From contig NZ_NFLF01000001.1 in assembly GCF_002160765.1 (NCBI RefSeq), positions 326,573 through 390,572 of the forward strand: a DNA stretch of 64,000 nucleotides. The letters run 5' to 3'. Positions within the stretch are counted from its first letter, which is position 1, and every line of letters starts with the position of its first letter. This document shows, in pieces, positions 43,937 to 52,364 of this stretch. Position numbers and translations under genes: made by a program. The notes beneath the pieces were generated by a model that was given only the letters and a program-made list of their open reading frames with translations, was not told the origin of the DNA and searched no databases. The DNA comes from Lachnoclostridium sp. An138. Lineage in GTDB: Bacteria > Bacillota > Clostridia > Lachnospirales > Lachnospiraceae.

Positions 43937-43984
43937 GAGGATACGAAAAATTCCAGGCTGAATTTTTTCGTATCCTCTTTTGTA
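43937..43984 (+). terminator. Terminator after the XRE regulator
   Basis: GAGGATACGAAAAA (43937-43950) pairs with TTTTTCGTATCCTC (43963-43976), then TTTTG. Behind it, two copies of a 21-bp sequence (TGTACTCTTCTGTACTTTTGT and a variant with TGCAC) lie about 31 bases apart at 43981-44032, with no known function. Confidence 0.75.
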
Positions 43985-44104
43985 CTCTTCTGTACTTTTG
44001 TCTTGTACTGTTGCACTCTTCTGCACTTTTGTATTCCGATATCACTTTACACCCTGTTTTTTGCGCCCTTTTCATGCGCAGACGGTTTGCGGTCCGGAAT
44101 ACCT

Positions 44105-45376
44105 CTATGCCTCGTATACTATTTTTCCCTGACAGATCGTATAATGTACCCGCCCGAAAAGCCTCTTTCCCAGAAAGGGGGAATTGGAGGAACGGGAACG
44201 GAAGCTTTCTACTGTCCATTCTTCTTTTTCATTGAAAATCACAAAATCAGCAGGGGCTCCCACCTGGATTCCTTCACAGGGAAGCCCATAGAGACGGGCG
44301 GGATTCAGGCTCATCTTCTCCATGAGCTGCATCAGGCTCAAATATCCCGGTCGAACCAGATGAGTGATTCCCAGAGCAAGAGCCGTCTCAAGGCCGATGA
44401 TTCCGCTGGGCGCTTCGGTCAGCGGCAGATCCTTTTCTTCCCGGCTGTGGGGCGCATGATCTGTAGCGATCATATCAATCGTCCCGTCACGGAGTCCTTC
44501 TATCACCGCCAGCCTGTCCTGTTCTGTGCGGAGAGGCGGATTCATCTTTGCCAGAGTTCCGTATTCCAGCACAGCCTCTTCATTCAGCGTAAAATGATGA
44601 GGCGCCGCCTCTGCCGTCACACGGGACCCTCTCTTCTTCGAGCGCCGCACGGCTTCCACTGCTCCTGCCGTGCTGATATGCTGGATATTGACCTTTGCCC
44701 CGGTCTCCTCAGCCAGACGGCAGTCGCGCTCCACCATGGAGATTTCTGCTTCCGCCGGAGAACCTCCGATTCCCAGTTTCTCCGAAACCATGCCCCGATT
44801 GATCCCGTTATCTGAAATAAGGGCAGGATCTTCCTCATGAAGGCTGACCGGCACGTTCAGGCGGGCAGCCTCCTCGAGGGCTTTCCGCAAAAGTTCTCTG
44901 TCAAGAATCGGTTTCCCGTCATCCGTAAACCCTGCCGCTCCCAGACAGCGAAGCTCCTCCATATCCGTCAGTTCTTTTCCCTGCATGTCTTTCGTCACTG
45001 CCGCGCAGGCCAGCACATGGATTCCTGTCTGCTTTCCCTTTTCCAGCACATAGGAAAGAGTCTCCGGATTATCATTGACCGGTCTGGTATTCGCCATGCA
45101 GACCACTGTGGTAAAACCTCCTGCCGCTGCCGCTGCCGCGCCGGTCAGAATATCTTCTTTATAGGTAAGGCCCGGGTCCCGGAAATGCACATGTACATCC
45201 ACCAGCCCCGGCGCAATCGTCAGCCCGGAAGCTTGCAGAATACGTTCACAGCCAGCTGTATCCAGCGCCTCGCCTACTGCCGCTACCTTACCATCCCTTA
45301 TAAGAATGTCTGCCGTCTTCTCTGTCCCGCTTACAGGGTCCAGAATTTTCACTCCGCAAATACCGATTTCTGTCAT
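44105..45376 (-). CDS. pyrC: Dihydroorotase
   Basis: Cyclises carbamoyl-aspartate to dihydroorotate in pyrimidine synthesis. 423 residues, class I (long) type. Zinc ligands: HVHFRDPG at about residue 60, the lysine-region Asp in FTDDG, HEEDP and NIQHIST; the catalytic Asp is in MIATDHAPHS near residue 300, with AEAAPHHF before it. The family usually sits with other pyr genes; here its ATG overlaps the stop of a sugar-type solute-binding lipoprotein gene (ATGA), and no other pyrimidine gene is in the window. Confidence 0.96.
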   Translation of the reverse strand: MTEIGICGVKILDPVSGTEKTADILIRDGKVAAVGEALDTAGCERILQASGLTIAPGLVDVHVHFRDPGLTYKEDILTGAAAAAAGGFTTVVCMANTRPVNDNPETLSYVLEKGKQTGIHVLACAAVTKDMQGKELTDMEELRCLGAAGFTDDGKPILDRELLRKALEEAARLNVPVSLHEEDPALISDNGINRGMVSEKLGIGGSPAEAEISMVERDCRLAEETGAKVNIQHISTAGAVEAVRRSKKRGSRVTAEAAPHHFTLNEEAVLEYGTLAKMNPPLRTEQDRLAVIEGLRDGTIDMIATDHAPHSREEKDLPLTEAPSGIIGLETALALGITHLVRPGYLSLMQLMEKMSLNPARLYGLPCEGIQVGAPADFVIFNEKEEWTVESFRSRSSNSPFLGKRLFGRVHYTICQGKIVYEA

Positions 45377-46776
45377 TCTTCCTTTTCTTCCTTTACCAGT
45401 GTCTTATCTGCATACTCTACAAAACTGTCTGTGGCGTCTTCCACACTGTATTCTTCATTCAGGATCTCCGTCTCCATCTGATACCAGTAGACGCGCATCT
45501 CCTCAAATCCTTCTACTTTATTATAATAAGTTCCGCTGTAAGGCATCAGAGCTTCGTAAAGCTGAGCATCCGCATTTCCCTCATAGACGTCTCCCATGGA
45601 GGTCCGCACCGGAAACGCCCCGCTTCGTACTACATTCTCCACGGCAACTGACTCATCATTACAGAGAAAATCCACCAGATAGCGGGAGGCCTGCAGCTTG
45701 TCCGCGTCTCCGTTTTCAAAAATGCAGAACCCGTTCAGCATAAACTCCAGAGACGGAACGCCATCCGCAGAAGGATAGGGCATCACAACCACCTCCACTC
45801 CGTTCTCCGCCAGAGCCTCCGCATTGCTGAGAGCCTGGGGCAGACTCCAGAGCAGGCAGTAGGAATTCTCCCCACTGACAAAGGAAGCCACCGCGTCCGC
45901 GCCGGAGAATGCGGAGCCATTCAGAATCCAGCCCTTCTCCATCCACTCTTTGATCTTGGACAGCGCCTGACGGTTCTCCTCGCTGTTCATGGTGTAGGCC
46001 GTCATATCTTCATTCATCAGGCTGCCGTCATAAAGATTGGTGATAAAAGAGCGGGTGGCGTAGTCGCCCGCGATTCCTGAGCAGTAAAGCATCCCGCTGT
46101 TGAAACCGGAAGCATTCAGCCGTTCCAGCACCTGCTCAAAAGCATCTGTAGTCCAGGTGCAGGCGCCCTCCCGGTTCATAAGCTCAATGGCCCCGGAACC
46201 TTCGATCATATAGCGGTTAAAAGCCATTACATAATTAGAACCGCTTAACGGATACATTACATAAGCATCCCCGTTTCTGCAGGCGCTTAAAATTCCTTCG
46301 CTTACAATATCAGAGGCCACTTCCTCCGTAAACATATCACTGATATCCGCCAGAACGCCTTTCTTTGCATAAGAGCTGATTCTTCCCGGCTCATCCAGCA
46401 GTACGTTAGGCATCTCTCCACTTTCAGACTCAATCACGCTCTGTACCTGAGACGGCCCTTCTGTATAATCCAGCATCCGAAGCTCCACTGTGATATTCGG
46501 ATATTTCTTATTAAATTCCTTAATCAGCTGCTGCTCATAGGCTCCATCCTCCTGGCCCTCTTCCTGAACAAAAATCGGATAAGTCCACCAGGTAATCGTC
46601 GTCTCCAGATCCGAGAGGACCTCCGCAGGCTCTTCTTTTGCTGCTTCCTCTCCCACAACTTCCACTTTGATCTCTTCTATCTCTTCGTCCTGCGCTTCTC
46701 CGCTTCCACAGCCGCCAAGCTGAACCGCCAGAATTCCCGCAAGCGCAAACGTCATTATTTTTTTCCAAAAAGCCAT
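45373..46776 (-). CDS. Family 1 extracellular solute-binding lipoprotein, coupled to pyrC
   Basis: ABC-importer type binding protein of 467 residues with a lipoprotein signal (lipobox VQLGGC, Cys23) and an acidic linker (EEIEEIKVEVVGEE). The mature part matches the UgpB/MalE-like SBP family: TWWTYPIFV, LIKEFNKKYPNITVELRML, LDEPGRISSYAKKGVLADIS and YPLSGSNYVMAFNRYM. Ligand is probably a sugar or sugar-phosphate-like compound, but the permease and ATPase genes expected beside it are absent. Instead its stop overlaps pyrC. Either the importer is encoded elsewhere or the protein has an unusual partner. Confidence 0.85.
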   Translation of the reverse strand: MAFWKKIMTFALAGILAVQLGGCGSGEAQDEEIEEIKVEVVGEEAAKEEPAEVLSDLETTITWWTYPIFVQEEGQEDGAYEQQLIKEFNKKYPNITVELRMLDYTEGPSQVQSVIESESGEMPNVLLDEPGRISSYAKKGVLADISDMFTEEVASDIVSEGILSACRNGDAYVMYPLSGSNYVMAFNRYMIEGSGAIELMNREGACTWTTDAFEQVLERLNASGFNSGMLYCSGIAGDYATRSFITNLYDGSLMNEDMTAYTMNSEENRQALSKIKEWMEKGWILNGSAFSGADAVASFVSGENSYCLLWSLPQALSNAEALAENGVEVVVMPYPSADGVPSLEFMLNGFCIFENGDADKLQASRYLVDFLCNDESVAVENVVRSGAFPVRTSMGDVYEGNADAQLYEALMPYSGTYYNKVEGFEEMRVYWYQMETEILNEEYSVEDATDSFVEYADKTLVKEEKEE

Positions 46777-46899
46777 GCCTCAGACTGCCTCCCTTAATCC
46801 CTGTACGTTCTGCGCAGACCCACAGCATTTGGGGTGCGCTGACGTAATCACTATATCACAGATACATACTGGGGACAAGAGGAAATCCCCGGTTTCCGG

Positions 46900-46927
46900 T
46901 TGACAAGCTTTTCCCTTATAGTATACA
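46900..46927 (+). promoter_or_regulatory. Promoter of the E2/CAT-like gene
   Basis: TTGACA (46900-46905), 16-base spacer, TATACA (46922-46927). The leader is about 28 bases. Confidence 0.65.
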
Positions 46928-46960
46928 ATAAGGCCAAACTTAAGAGGGAGTACAAGTAAA

Positions 46961-47875
46961 ATGAAACCTTTAGAAGGAAGAAGACGCCGCCATGGCGACC
47001 GAAATGATGGCTTTCTGGTGAGGAATCTGGACCCGATGGGAAAACTGATTCCTTTTATTATGAAAAGCAAAGCTGACAGCTGGGTGCTGTTTGAGGATCG
47101 AATCGACATCACACATACACAGGATTTTCTGCATGAGATGCGCAAGGGAAAAATTCCCGGACTGACTCTTTATCATATTATTTTCGCAGCAATCGTCCGC
47201 ACCTATTCCCAGGTACCTGAACTGAATCGCTTTGTCGCAAGAAGCAATATTTATGCCCGCAATGAGATGAAAGGCTCCATGGTTGTCATGAAGGGTATGC
47301 AGCGGGACAGCGAGCGTACCACGATTATGCCGCATTTTGAAATGGAGGCTACCCTGAAGGAAGTGTCTGACGAGATACAGGCCCTGGCCAATCCTATCGA
47401 CCGCACCAAAAAGGTTGCCGAGGACGAAAACAGAAATGATTTTGACAAGCTGGAGCTGGCCTTAAGTCTGATTCCCAACTGGTTGATTTCCCTGGTATTC
47501 GGTCTTTTGAAGTTTCTGGACCGCCATGGCTGGATTCCCAAGAAAATCACAGACTTAAGCCCCTTCCACTCCAGTTTCTTTATCACAAATATGGGCTCTA
47601 TCGGAATGCAGCCGGTCTATCATCATATCTATGAATTCGGCACTATCTCCGTCTTCGGAGCCATTGGAAGCAAAGAGACAGTCCATGAGCTGGACCGAAA
47701 CGGCGTACTCCGCCGCAGGACGTACCTGAATATGAAATTCGTTGTGGATGAGCGTATCTGCGACGGCTTTATCTATGCTCTTGGCTTCAAGCATATCAAG
47801 AGCTGCATCTCCAAGCCTGAGCAGCTGATGGAGCGGCCCAGGCAGGTAATTCAGGACAAAATTGACCGGGATTAG
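46961..47875 (+). CDS. 2-oxo acid dehydrogenase E2/chloramphenicol acetyltransferase-like protein
   Basis: Protein of 304 residues with the CAT/E2 acyltransferase fold (PF00198-like) but no lipoyl or peripheral-binding domain. Fold marks: TLYHIIFAAIVRTYSQVPELNRFV near residue 70 and SSFFITNMGSIGM near 205. At the active-site block of true E2 or CAT enzymes (HxxxDG) it reads VVDERICDGF near residue 267, so the catalytic His is replaced by Glu while Asp-Gly remain. It is therefore probably not a standard acyltransferase. Inserted hydrophobic stretch LIPNWLISLVFGLLKFL at about 168-184 may bind membrane or lipid. Single gene, convergent with the next gene after 3 bases. Confidence 0.75.
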   Translation: MKPLEGRRRRHGDRNDGFLVRNLDPMGKLIPFIMKSKADSWVLFEDRIDITHTQDFLHEMRKGKIPGLTLYHIIFAAIVRTYSQVPELNRFVARSNIYARNEMKGSMVVMKGMQRDSERTTIMPHFEMEATLKEVSDEIQALANPIDRTKKVAEDENRNDFDKLELALSLIPNWLISLVFGLLKFLDRHGWIPKKITDLSPFHSSFFITNMGSIGMQPVYHHIYEFGTISVFGAIGSKETVHELDRNGVLRRRTYLNMKFVVDERICDGFIYALGFKHIKSCISKPEQLMERPRQVIQDKIDRD

Positions 47876-47878
47876 TTC

Positions 47879-49855
47879 CTAGGCCCTGCGCCGGGCATTC
47901 GGGCTGGTGCGTTTAAGGCTCCAGTCCATGCCGATGGCGTCCAGCCGCCGTTTTCTCTCCGGATTCATAAGATAATTCGGGTTGCCCCGCATGGCCTGGC
48001 GCTGCGATGCCAGCCACATTCCCAGCTTCGTTCCATCCTCTGTAATAAAATCTGCAGGGACTTTCAAATGACCCTCTGCCTGGTAAAATTTCTCTGCTGC
48101 CCGGTACTTTTTCATCCATTTTTCTGTATAAGGGTCCCACACCATTCCAATAGCATCCAGCTTTTCCTTCTGTTCTTCCGTAAGCCTTTTCCCGGCAGCT
48201 GTTCCGCGGGACTTCCGGCGCTGACAGACTATCCACCGCCCCAGCGCATCGTCTTTTCCCGTGACATAATCATACGGAACGCAGAGATCTCCATGCTTTT
48301 CATAATAAGCCTGTGCCAGTAAAAACATTTCTTCCCACCGGGAGGAATACGGTTCCCACCGAATTCCCAGCCCTTCCAGCTCCTGTATCATCTGACCGTC
48401 CAGTCTGCCTGCCCGATAGCGCTTCCTCTGAGCAGCCAGCCACTCCCCCAGCCGCAGGCCGTCTTTTGTGATATAATTAAACGGTACTTCCAGGCTGCCT
48501 TCCGCTTTCTGGTATGCTCTTGCCGCCTCCAGATATCTTCTCTGTCTCATTTTCTTTGGTTCCCACTGGATTCCCAGTTGTTCCAGCCGTCTGATTCGCC
48601 GGGGTTCCAGCTCCTTTCTGCGGTACAGTTCCCTCTGGCGCGCCAGCCAGCCTCCCAGCCGTTCCTGCTGATCCGTTATATAGTCATGCGGAATCATCAG
48701 ATCCCCATGCTGCCGCACGTATGCCGCAGCCAGATCATACATGTACTCCCAGCGCTCCTCAAATGGAGCCCAGCTGATTCCCAGAGACTCAAGCTTTTTT
48801 ATCTGCAGAGCAGTCAGCTCATTATCCTGGTAGGCGCCGCGCTGGGTGTAGAGCCACCAGGCCAGGTTAATCCCGTCAGAGCTGAGCAGATCGGCAGGAA
48901 CAGAAAGCGTGCCATGTTCCCGGTAATAGCCGTAAAGCTCCTGATAAGCCCGATCCCAGGCTCTGGCAGTAAAATTCCTGTACGTCTCCAGAATCGCCCG
49001 GCGGTCCCGCGCAATATCCACATCGAACTCCGATATCTTCAGGTAGTGAAACAGTTCTGCTATCGCTGCCTCAAAAGCCCTGTCCCCGAAATCCTCTAGT
49101 TCAACCGCAAACACACACCGGGATATCCGCGGCAGGCCGGGCTCTCTCAGCCGGATTAGGCGGATTCCGCTGCGCTCGCAGATCCTTCCTTTTTCTTCGT
49201 CCTGTTCCAGCTTATCTCTGTGCCACTTCAGACCATCATATTCTATCGCCGTCCGGACAGAGGGAATATACAGATCCAGTTCCACACCCGGCTCCCGGCG
49301 GTGAGACAGCTTTTCCATATCAGGAAAATATTTTCTCAGATAAAAAAACAACGCTTTTTCCGGAAATGAGGTCTTTGCCGTGTTCCCTGTCCCATCCCAG
49401 ATCATATCCAGTTTATTAAGCAAATCTATTCGTTCCCGGGTAATGGTTCCTACTCCGCCGCCTGCTTTTCCTGCCAGATAATTTTTATAGCATTTTCTCT
49501 GCCGGGCTATCCACTGTCCCAGGCGGACTCCGGTATCCGTCACGTAATTGCTGGGAATATTCAGCATCTGATGAACGTCATAATACTCTTTTGCAAGCTG
49601 GTACATAGCCTGCCACCGCTCCTCCACCGGGTCCCAGCTCATTCCTATCGCTTCCAGTCTGCGAATCTGGCTTTCCGTCAACTGGCCGCGCTTTCCTTTC
49701 CCCGCCGCGCGCTGCGTGCCGATCCATCTGCCCAGCCTTTTCCCATAGCAGACATAGTCTCCGGGAACCAGAAGGTCTCCGTGCTCATGAAAATACTGTT
49801 CTGCCAGATGATAAAGCTCCATCCAGTCCCTTTCACTTTTGCTTTCGCCAGTCAC
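47879..49855 (-). CDS. Helicase-associated (HA) repeat protein with embedded nuclease-like domain
   Basis: Large protein of about 659 residues built of seven HA repeats (PF03457) of 65-75 residues, each with a Trp, HGDL..P..Y, RLG.W...QR and a final IG..WDP. Two repeats come first, then about 130 residues of a different kind, then five more. The insert (around residues 165-290) has SFPEKALFFYLRKYFP, ELDLYIPSV and AIEYDGLKWH, which resemble the E...D...ExK-like core of PD-(D/E)XK/Vsr/DUF559 nucleases. HA repeats are thought to bind nucleic acid next to helicases, but no helicase motor is present. Start is uncertain: the frame opens at ATG 49900, AAAGGAGG lies near 49872, and GTG 49855 or ATG 49822 are possible; I list the GTG. 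Convergent with the CAT-like gene. Confidence 0.75.
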   Translation of the reverse strand: MTGESKSERDWMELYHLAEQYFHEHGDLLVPGDYVCYGKRLGRWIGTQRAAGKGKRGQLTESQIRRLEAIGMSWDPVEERWQAMYQLAKEYYDVHQMLNIPSNYVTDTGVRLGQWIARQRKCYKNYLAGKAGGGVGTITRERIDLLNKLDMIWDGTGNTAKTSFPEKALFFYLRKYFPDMEKLSHRREPGVELDLYIPSVRTAIEYDGLKWHRDKLEQDEEKGRICERSGIRLIRLREPGLPRISRCVFAVELEDFGDRAFEAAIAELFHYLKISEFDVDIARDRRAILETYRNFTARAWDRAYQELYGYYREHGTLSVPADLLSSDGINLAWWLYTQRGAYQDNELTALQIKKLESLGISWAPFEERWEYMYDLAAAYVRQHGDLMIPHDYITDQQERLGGWLARQRELYRRKELEPRRIRRLEQLGIQWEPKKMRQRRYLEAARAYQKAEGSLEVPFNYITKDGLRLGEWLAAQRKRYRAGRLDGQMIQELEGLGIRWEPYSSRWEEMFLLAQAYYEKHGDLCVPYDYVTGKDDALGRWIVCQRRKSRGTAAGKRLTEEQKEKLDAIGMVWDPYTEKWMKKYRAAEKFYQAEGHLKVPADFITEDGTKLGMWLASQRQAMRGNPNYLMNPERKRRLDAIGMDWSLKRTSPNARRRA

Positions 49856-49880
49856 AGCCCTGCTTACACCTCCTTTCGAT

Positions 49881-50048
49881 TCAGGCCATGGCTGCCACAA
49901 GCGGCTCTCCAGATTCCAGAATCAAATAATGGTATCCCTTTGTTTTTGCAGCGTTCTTTAACTGCGCCATAAGTTTCTTTGCAGTTCCCCTGCCTCTGTG
50001 TCCCGTCTTAATAAAAACACGCTTTACTTCAGCGCATTCAACATCATT
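49881..50048 (-). pseudogene. C-terminal fragment of a GNAT acetyltransferase
   Basis: One minus-strand frame gives EVKRVFIKTGHRGRGTA, KLMAQLKNAA and YLILESGEPLVAAMA then stop. This is the acetyl-CoA-binding motif A region ([Q/R]xxGxG/A) of a GNAT, without its N-terminal half, a start codon, or the last helix. It begins at the end of the intact GNAT gene (50044) and ends at the stop TGA at 49881, overlapping the start region of the HA protein. It is a decayed remnant. Confidence 0.7.
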
Positions 50049-50622
50049 TTAGAAAAAGATCCAATTCATGGCACAGTTCAGCAAAGTCAGGATTATTTCC
50101 ATCACTCTGCAGGAATCTGAGCCCATTATCTGCCTCTTCAAAATTCCGGCTTAAGTCAACAGTCATAATATATTCCTCATTTGTTTCGCTGACCGTCACA
50201 AATCCTGCTTTTCGATACAGCTTTACAGCATAGTTATCCTTTTGAACAGACAGAGAAAGCTTAACGTAACCGGCAGCTTTTTCCTCACACATCATGTGCT
50301 TAAGCAAAACCGTACCTATCCCCATATTTCTGTACTCTTTCAGAACAGACATGGCAAGAGAGGGCGTATCCTCATCTATGTGCCCGTAATCCTTCATGAT
50401 TCTCGCCCAAATTACTCCGACAATCTTTCCGCTCGCTTCCGCAGCCAAAGCCTTGTCGTTTTTGTCTGTTCCAAAATCTGAAATATATACCTGTAATTCC
50501 GGGCAGTTCAGAATAGATTCCTGCGGCGCCTCAACGCCATCGGGCACAAAGACTGCCTCATACAAAAAATCACGGAGCAGACCATATTCTTCTTTACGCA
50601 TTCTCCTGATAGTGTATTCCAT
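50044..50622 (-). CDS. GNAT family N-acetyltransferase
   Basis: Acetyl-CoA-dependent transferase of 192 residues from the chosen ATG at 50622 (MEYTIRRMRKEEYGLLRDFL), the typical start of its group; ATG 50685 or 50766 would add an unrelated extension. Motif A is MSVLKEYRNMGIGTVLLKHM with the pyrophosphate-binding MGIGT, and motif B is VQKDNYAVKLYRKAGF. The protein has a slightly long C-terminal tail (NFEEADNGLRFLQ...). Substrate unknown. A GNAT fragment follows at once, so this locus once held two such genes. Confidence 0.88.
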   Translation of the reverse strand: MEYTIRRMRKEEYGLLRDFLYEAVFVPDGVEAPQESILNCPELQVYISDFGTDKNDKALAAEASGKIVGVIWARIMKDYGHIDEDTPSLAMSVLKEYRNMGIGTVLLKHMMCEEKAAGYVKLSLSVQKDNYAVKLYRKAGFVTVSETNEEYIMTVDLSRNFEEADNGLRFLQSDGNNPDFAELCHELDLFLK

Positions 50623-50704
50623 ACGCACCTGTTTCCTTTTTTGAATATTAGCGGAACACACCGCTTTTATATTTGAGGCCGCCATCTCCACGCCCTTCCT
50701 CGAA

Positions 50705-51352
50705 TCAATCGTATTTTTCAATATGTACCGTCGCAATTGCCGACTTGTTCGGCTCTCCCGTAACAAGGTCCTGCGGCGCAGGAATTAACATCATAAAGCC
50801 ATCTTTGCCATACCGCTGCCTATACCCCTGTGCATAAGATTCTTCCACAGAGATATGCTGCACCTGCCCGATCACCATAGCCGTAATTCCTGCGCCGCTT
50901 AAGTCCTGTATTTCTTTCAGTGTACATTCCATGCTGAGAAAAGCCTCATGAATCACGGGTGCGTGGACGGCTTTTGCACTGTCGATTGTAAATCCTCCGG
51001 CGGCAAATTCATCATCGTCCATCTCATTGCAGTGAATCGTGTCCACCAGATTATCATAATAGCTGATGGGAAGAAAATTGACGCAAAAGCACTGCTCTCT
51101 CTTTATGTTGGCATAAGTATGAGTGTGCTGATACAGATTTCCCATCACAGCAAAGAAAGCAGTTTTATCCCCATGAAAGCAGCTCCACGAGTGAAAGCAG
51201 ACGTTTGGTTTTCCGTTTTCTTTCCATGTGGTAACCGCAAACAAAACGGTTGGTATTCCTGCCGTTACTTCAAAATGCGAAAACAGCTCAAATTCTTCCG
51301 GATATAAAGCTTTAAAATACTGTGGAAACTCTTTCCCGATCTCTATTTTCAC
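50705..51352 (-). CDS. Flavin reductase-like (FMN-binding split-barrel) protein
   Basis: Protein of 215 residues from a GTG at 51352, chosen because AGGAGG lies 7 bases upstream; the frame is open to 51508 but without signals. The N-terminal part resembles the flavoredoxin/flavin reductase-like split barrel: PTVLFAVTTWKENGKPNVCFHS, NIKREQCFCVNFLP, GITAMVIGQVQHISVE. Such proteins bind FMN and reduce flavins or act as NADH:flavin oxidoreductases. Partner unknown. The gene upstream of it, on the same strand, is the ars operon, with a hairpin between. Confidence 0.8.
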   Translation of the reverse strand: MKIEIGKEFPQYFKALYPEEFELFSHFEVTAGIPTVLFAVTTWKENGKPNVCFHSWSCFHGDKTAFFAVMGNLYQHTHTYANIKREQCFCVNFLPISYYDNLVDTIHCNEMDDDEFAAGGFTIDSAKAVHAPVIHEAFLSMECTLKEIQDLSGAGITAMVIGQVQHISVEESYAQGYRQRYGKDGFMMLIPAPQDLVTGEPNKSAIATVHIEKYD

Positions 51353-51558
51353 TGCAGCACCTCCTGAGGAAATCCTTTTTTTCATTATACCTTTTCTATT
51401 GAGCATTGAGAAGACAGATTCGGCAGCCAATGTAGAGCTTTTTCTGCCATCATGTGCGGACTGGGGCCCGTACATGAGGCAGGATCTTGCGACAGCGAAA
51501 TGTGCCAATCCGAGAAAAATAAGTGATCAACAAAGTCAAAATGGTGAAAATGCAGTTT

Positions 51559-51588
51559 AGCCCTCCCGATGCCGAGAGGGCTATTTTT
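51559..51588. terminator. Hairpin at the end of the ars operon
   Basis: AGCCCTC (51559-51565) pairs with GAGGGCT (51576-51582), and T-rich ATTTTTAAT follows on the plus strand. It starts right after the arsC stop on the minus strand. The 200 bases between it and the flavin reductase gene (51361-51558) hold no recognised gene. Confidence 0.65.
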
Positions 51589-52000
51589 AATACTCAAGGT
51601 TGTCTTTAACAAAATTTTTTAGTGCTATTATTTTCTGCTCAATGGCAGCCATGGTTTTCCGATACTCTATTTCCTCTTTCCCGGTCGGATCGTCGAGTCC
51701 CCAGTCTTCCCTGTATTTGCAGGGGAGATAGGGGCAATTCACATTGCATCCCATAGTTATGACGATATCAATCGGTGGAAGTTCGGTCAAGAGCTTACTG
51801 TATTGCGTCTGCTCCATGTCGATGCCGTATAACTGTTTCATCAGCCTCACGGCATCCTGGTTGATCTGCGGTACCGTTTGTGTCCCTGCGGAATAACTTT
51901 CAAAGACATCAGAGGCCAAATACTTTCCGAACGCCTCTGCAATCTGACTCCGACAGGAGTTGTGAACACAAATAAAGGCTACTTTTGGTTTTTGGCTCAT
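51587..52000 (-). CDS. arsC: Arsenate reductase, thioredoxin-coupled ArsC family
   Basis: Low-molecular-weight-phosphatase-fold protein of 137 residues that reduces arsenate to arsenite. Nucleophile and P-loop are in ICVHNSCRSQIAEAF near residue 11; the redox cysteine pair is in MGCNVNCPYLPCKYREDW near residues 84-93, and WGLDDPTG is the phosphate-loop Asp region. This is the staphylococcal pI258-type ArsC, which takes electrons from thioredoxin; a small thioredoxin-like protein is encoded 4 bases upstream. Last gene of the ars operon. Confidence 0.93.
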   Translation of the reverse strand: MSQKPKVAFICVHNSCRSQIAEAFGKYLASDVFESYSAGTQTVPQINQDAVRLMKQLYGIDMEQTQYSKLLTELPPIDIVITMGCNVNCPYLPCKYREDWGLDDPTGKEEIEYRKTMAAIEQKIIALKNFVKDNLEY

Positions 52001-52004
52001 ACGC

Positions 52005-52346
52005 TCACCCTCTGACCTTCTGAATGAGGGCTTTGGCCTCGTCCTTTTTCAAAACCTTACCATAAGATACCACTTTGCCATCTACCACCAGAGCAGGTGT
52101 GGTCATCACGCCATAGGCGGCGATTTGAGCGAAATCGGTCACATGGTCGATGGTTGAATCCATGCCCAGTTCTTCAAGTGCCTCTCTGGCAGCATCCTCT
52201 AACGCATGGCATTTTGCACATCCAGAACCCAACACTTTAACACCAGCTGCCTTTTTTGCGGTTGCGGCCTGGGCCATAGCCTCCGGTGTACAGCTACTCC
52301 CGCAGCAGCAGCTTTTTTCTTCTTTCTTTTTACCAAACAGTCCCAT
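52005..52346 (-). CDS. Thioredoxin-like protein with CAKC and Cys-rich N-terminus
   Basis: Protein of 113 residues. The C-terminal 75 residues are a thioredoxin fold of the redox-active disulfide (TrxA-like, family 2) type with active site GSGCAKCHAL near residue 43 and cis-Pro in MTTPALVV. The N-terminus has a CCCGSSC cluster near residue 13 that could bind arsenite or a metal. It is placed between ArsP and ArsC, so it is the probable electron donor for ArsC or a carrier of arsenic to the permease; both are inference from position. Gaps are 18 and 4 bases. Confidence 0.88.
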   Translation of the reverse strand: MGLFGKKKEEKSCCCGSSCTPEAMAQAATAKKAAGVKVLGSGCAKCHALEDAAREALEELGMDSTIDHVTDFAQIAAYGVMTTPALVVDGKVVSYGKVLKKDEAKALIQKVRG

Positions 52347-52364
52347 TGTAAATTACCTCCCAAA

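Noticed and set aside
43981..44032. Pair of 21-bp repeats with TGTAC/TGCAC motifs after a terminator
   Set aside because: Low-complexity pyrimidine-rich sequence; only two imperfect copies and no nearby gene start, so no function is claimed.
51361..51558. Open frames on both strands between the flavin reductase and ars genes
   Set aside because: No start signal or recognisable family; I considered a recombinase tail but could not support it.
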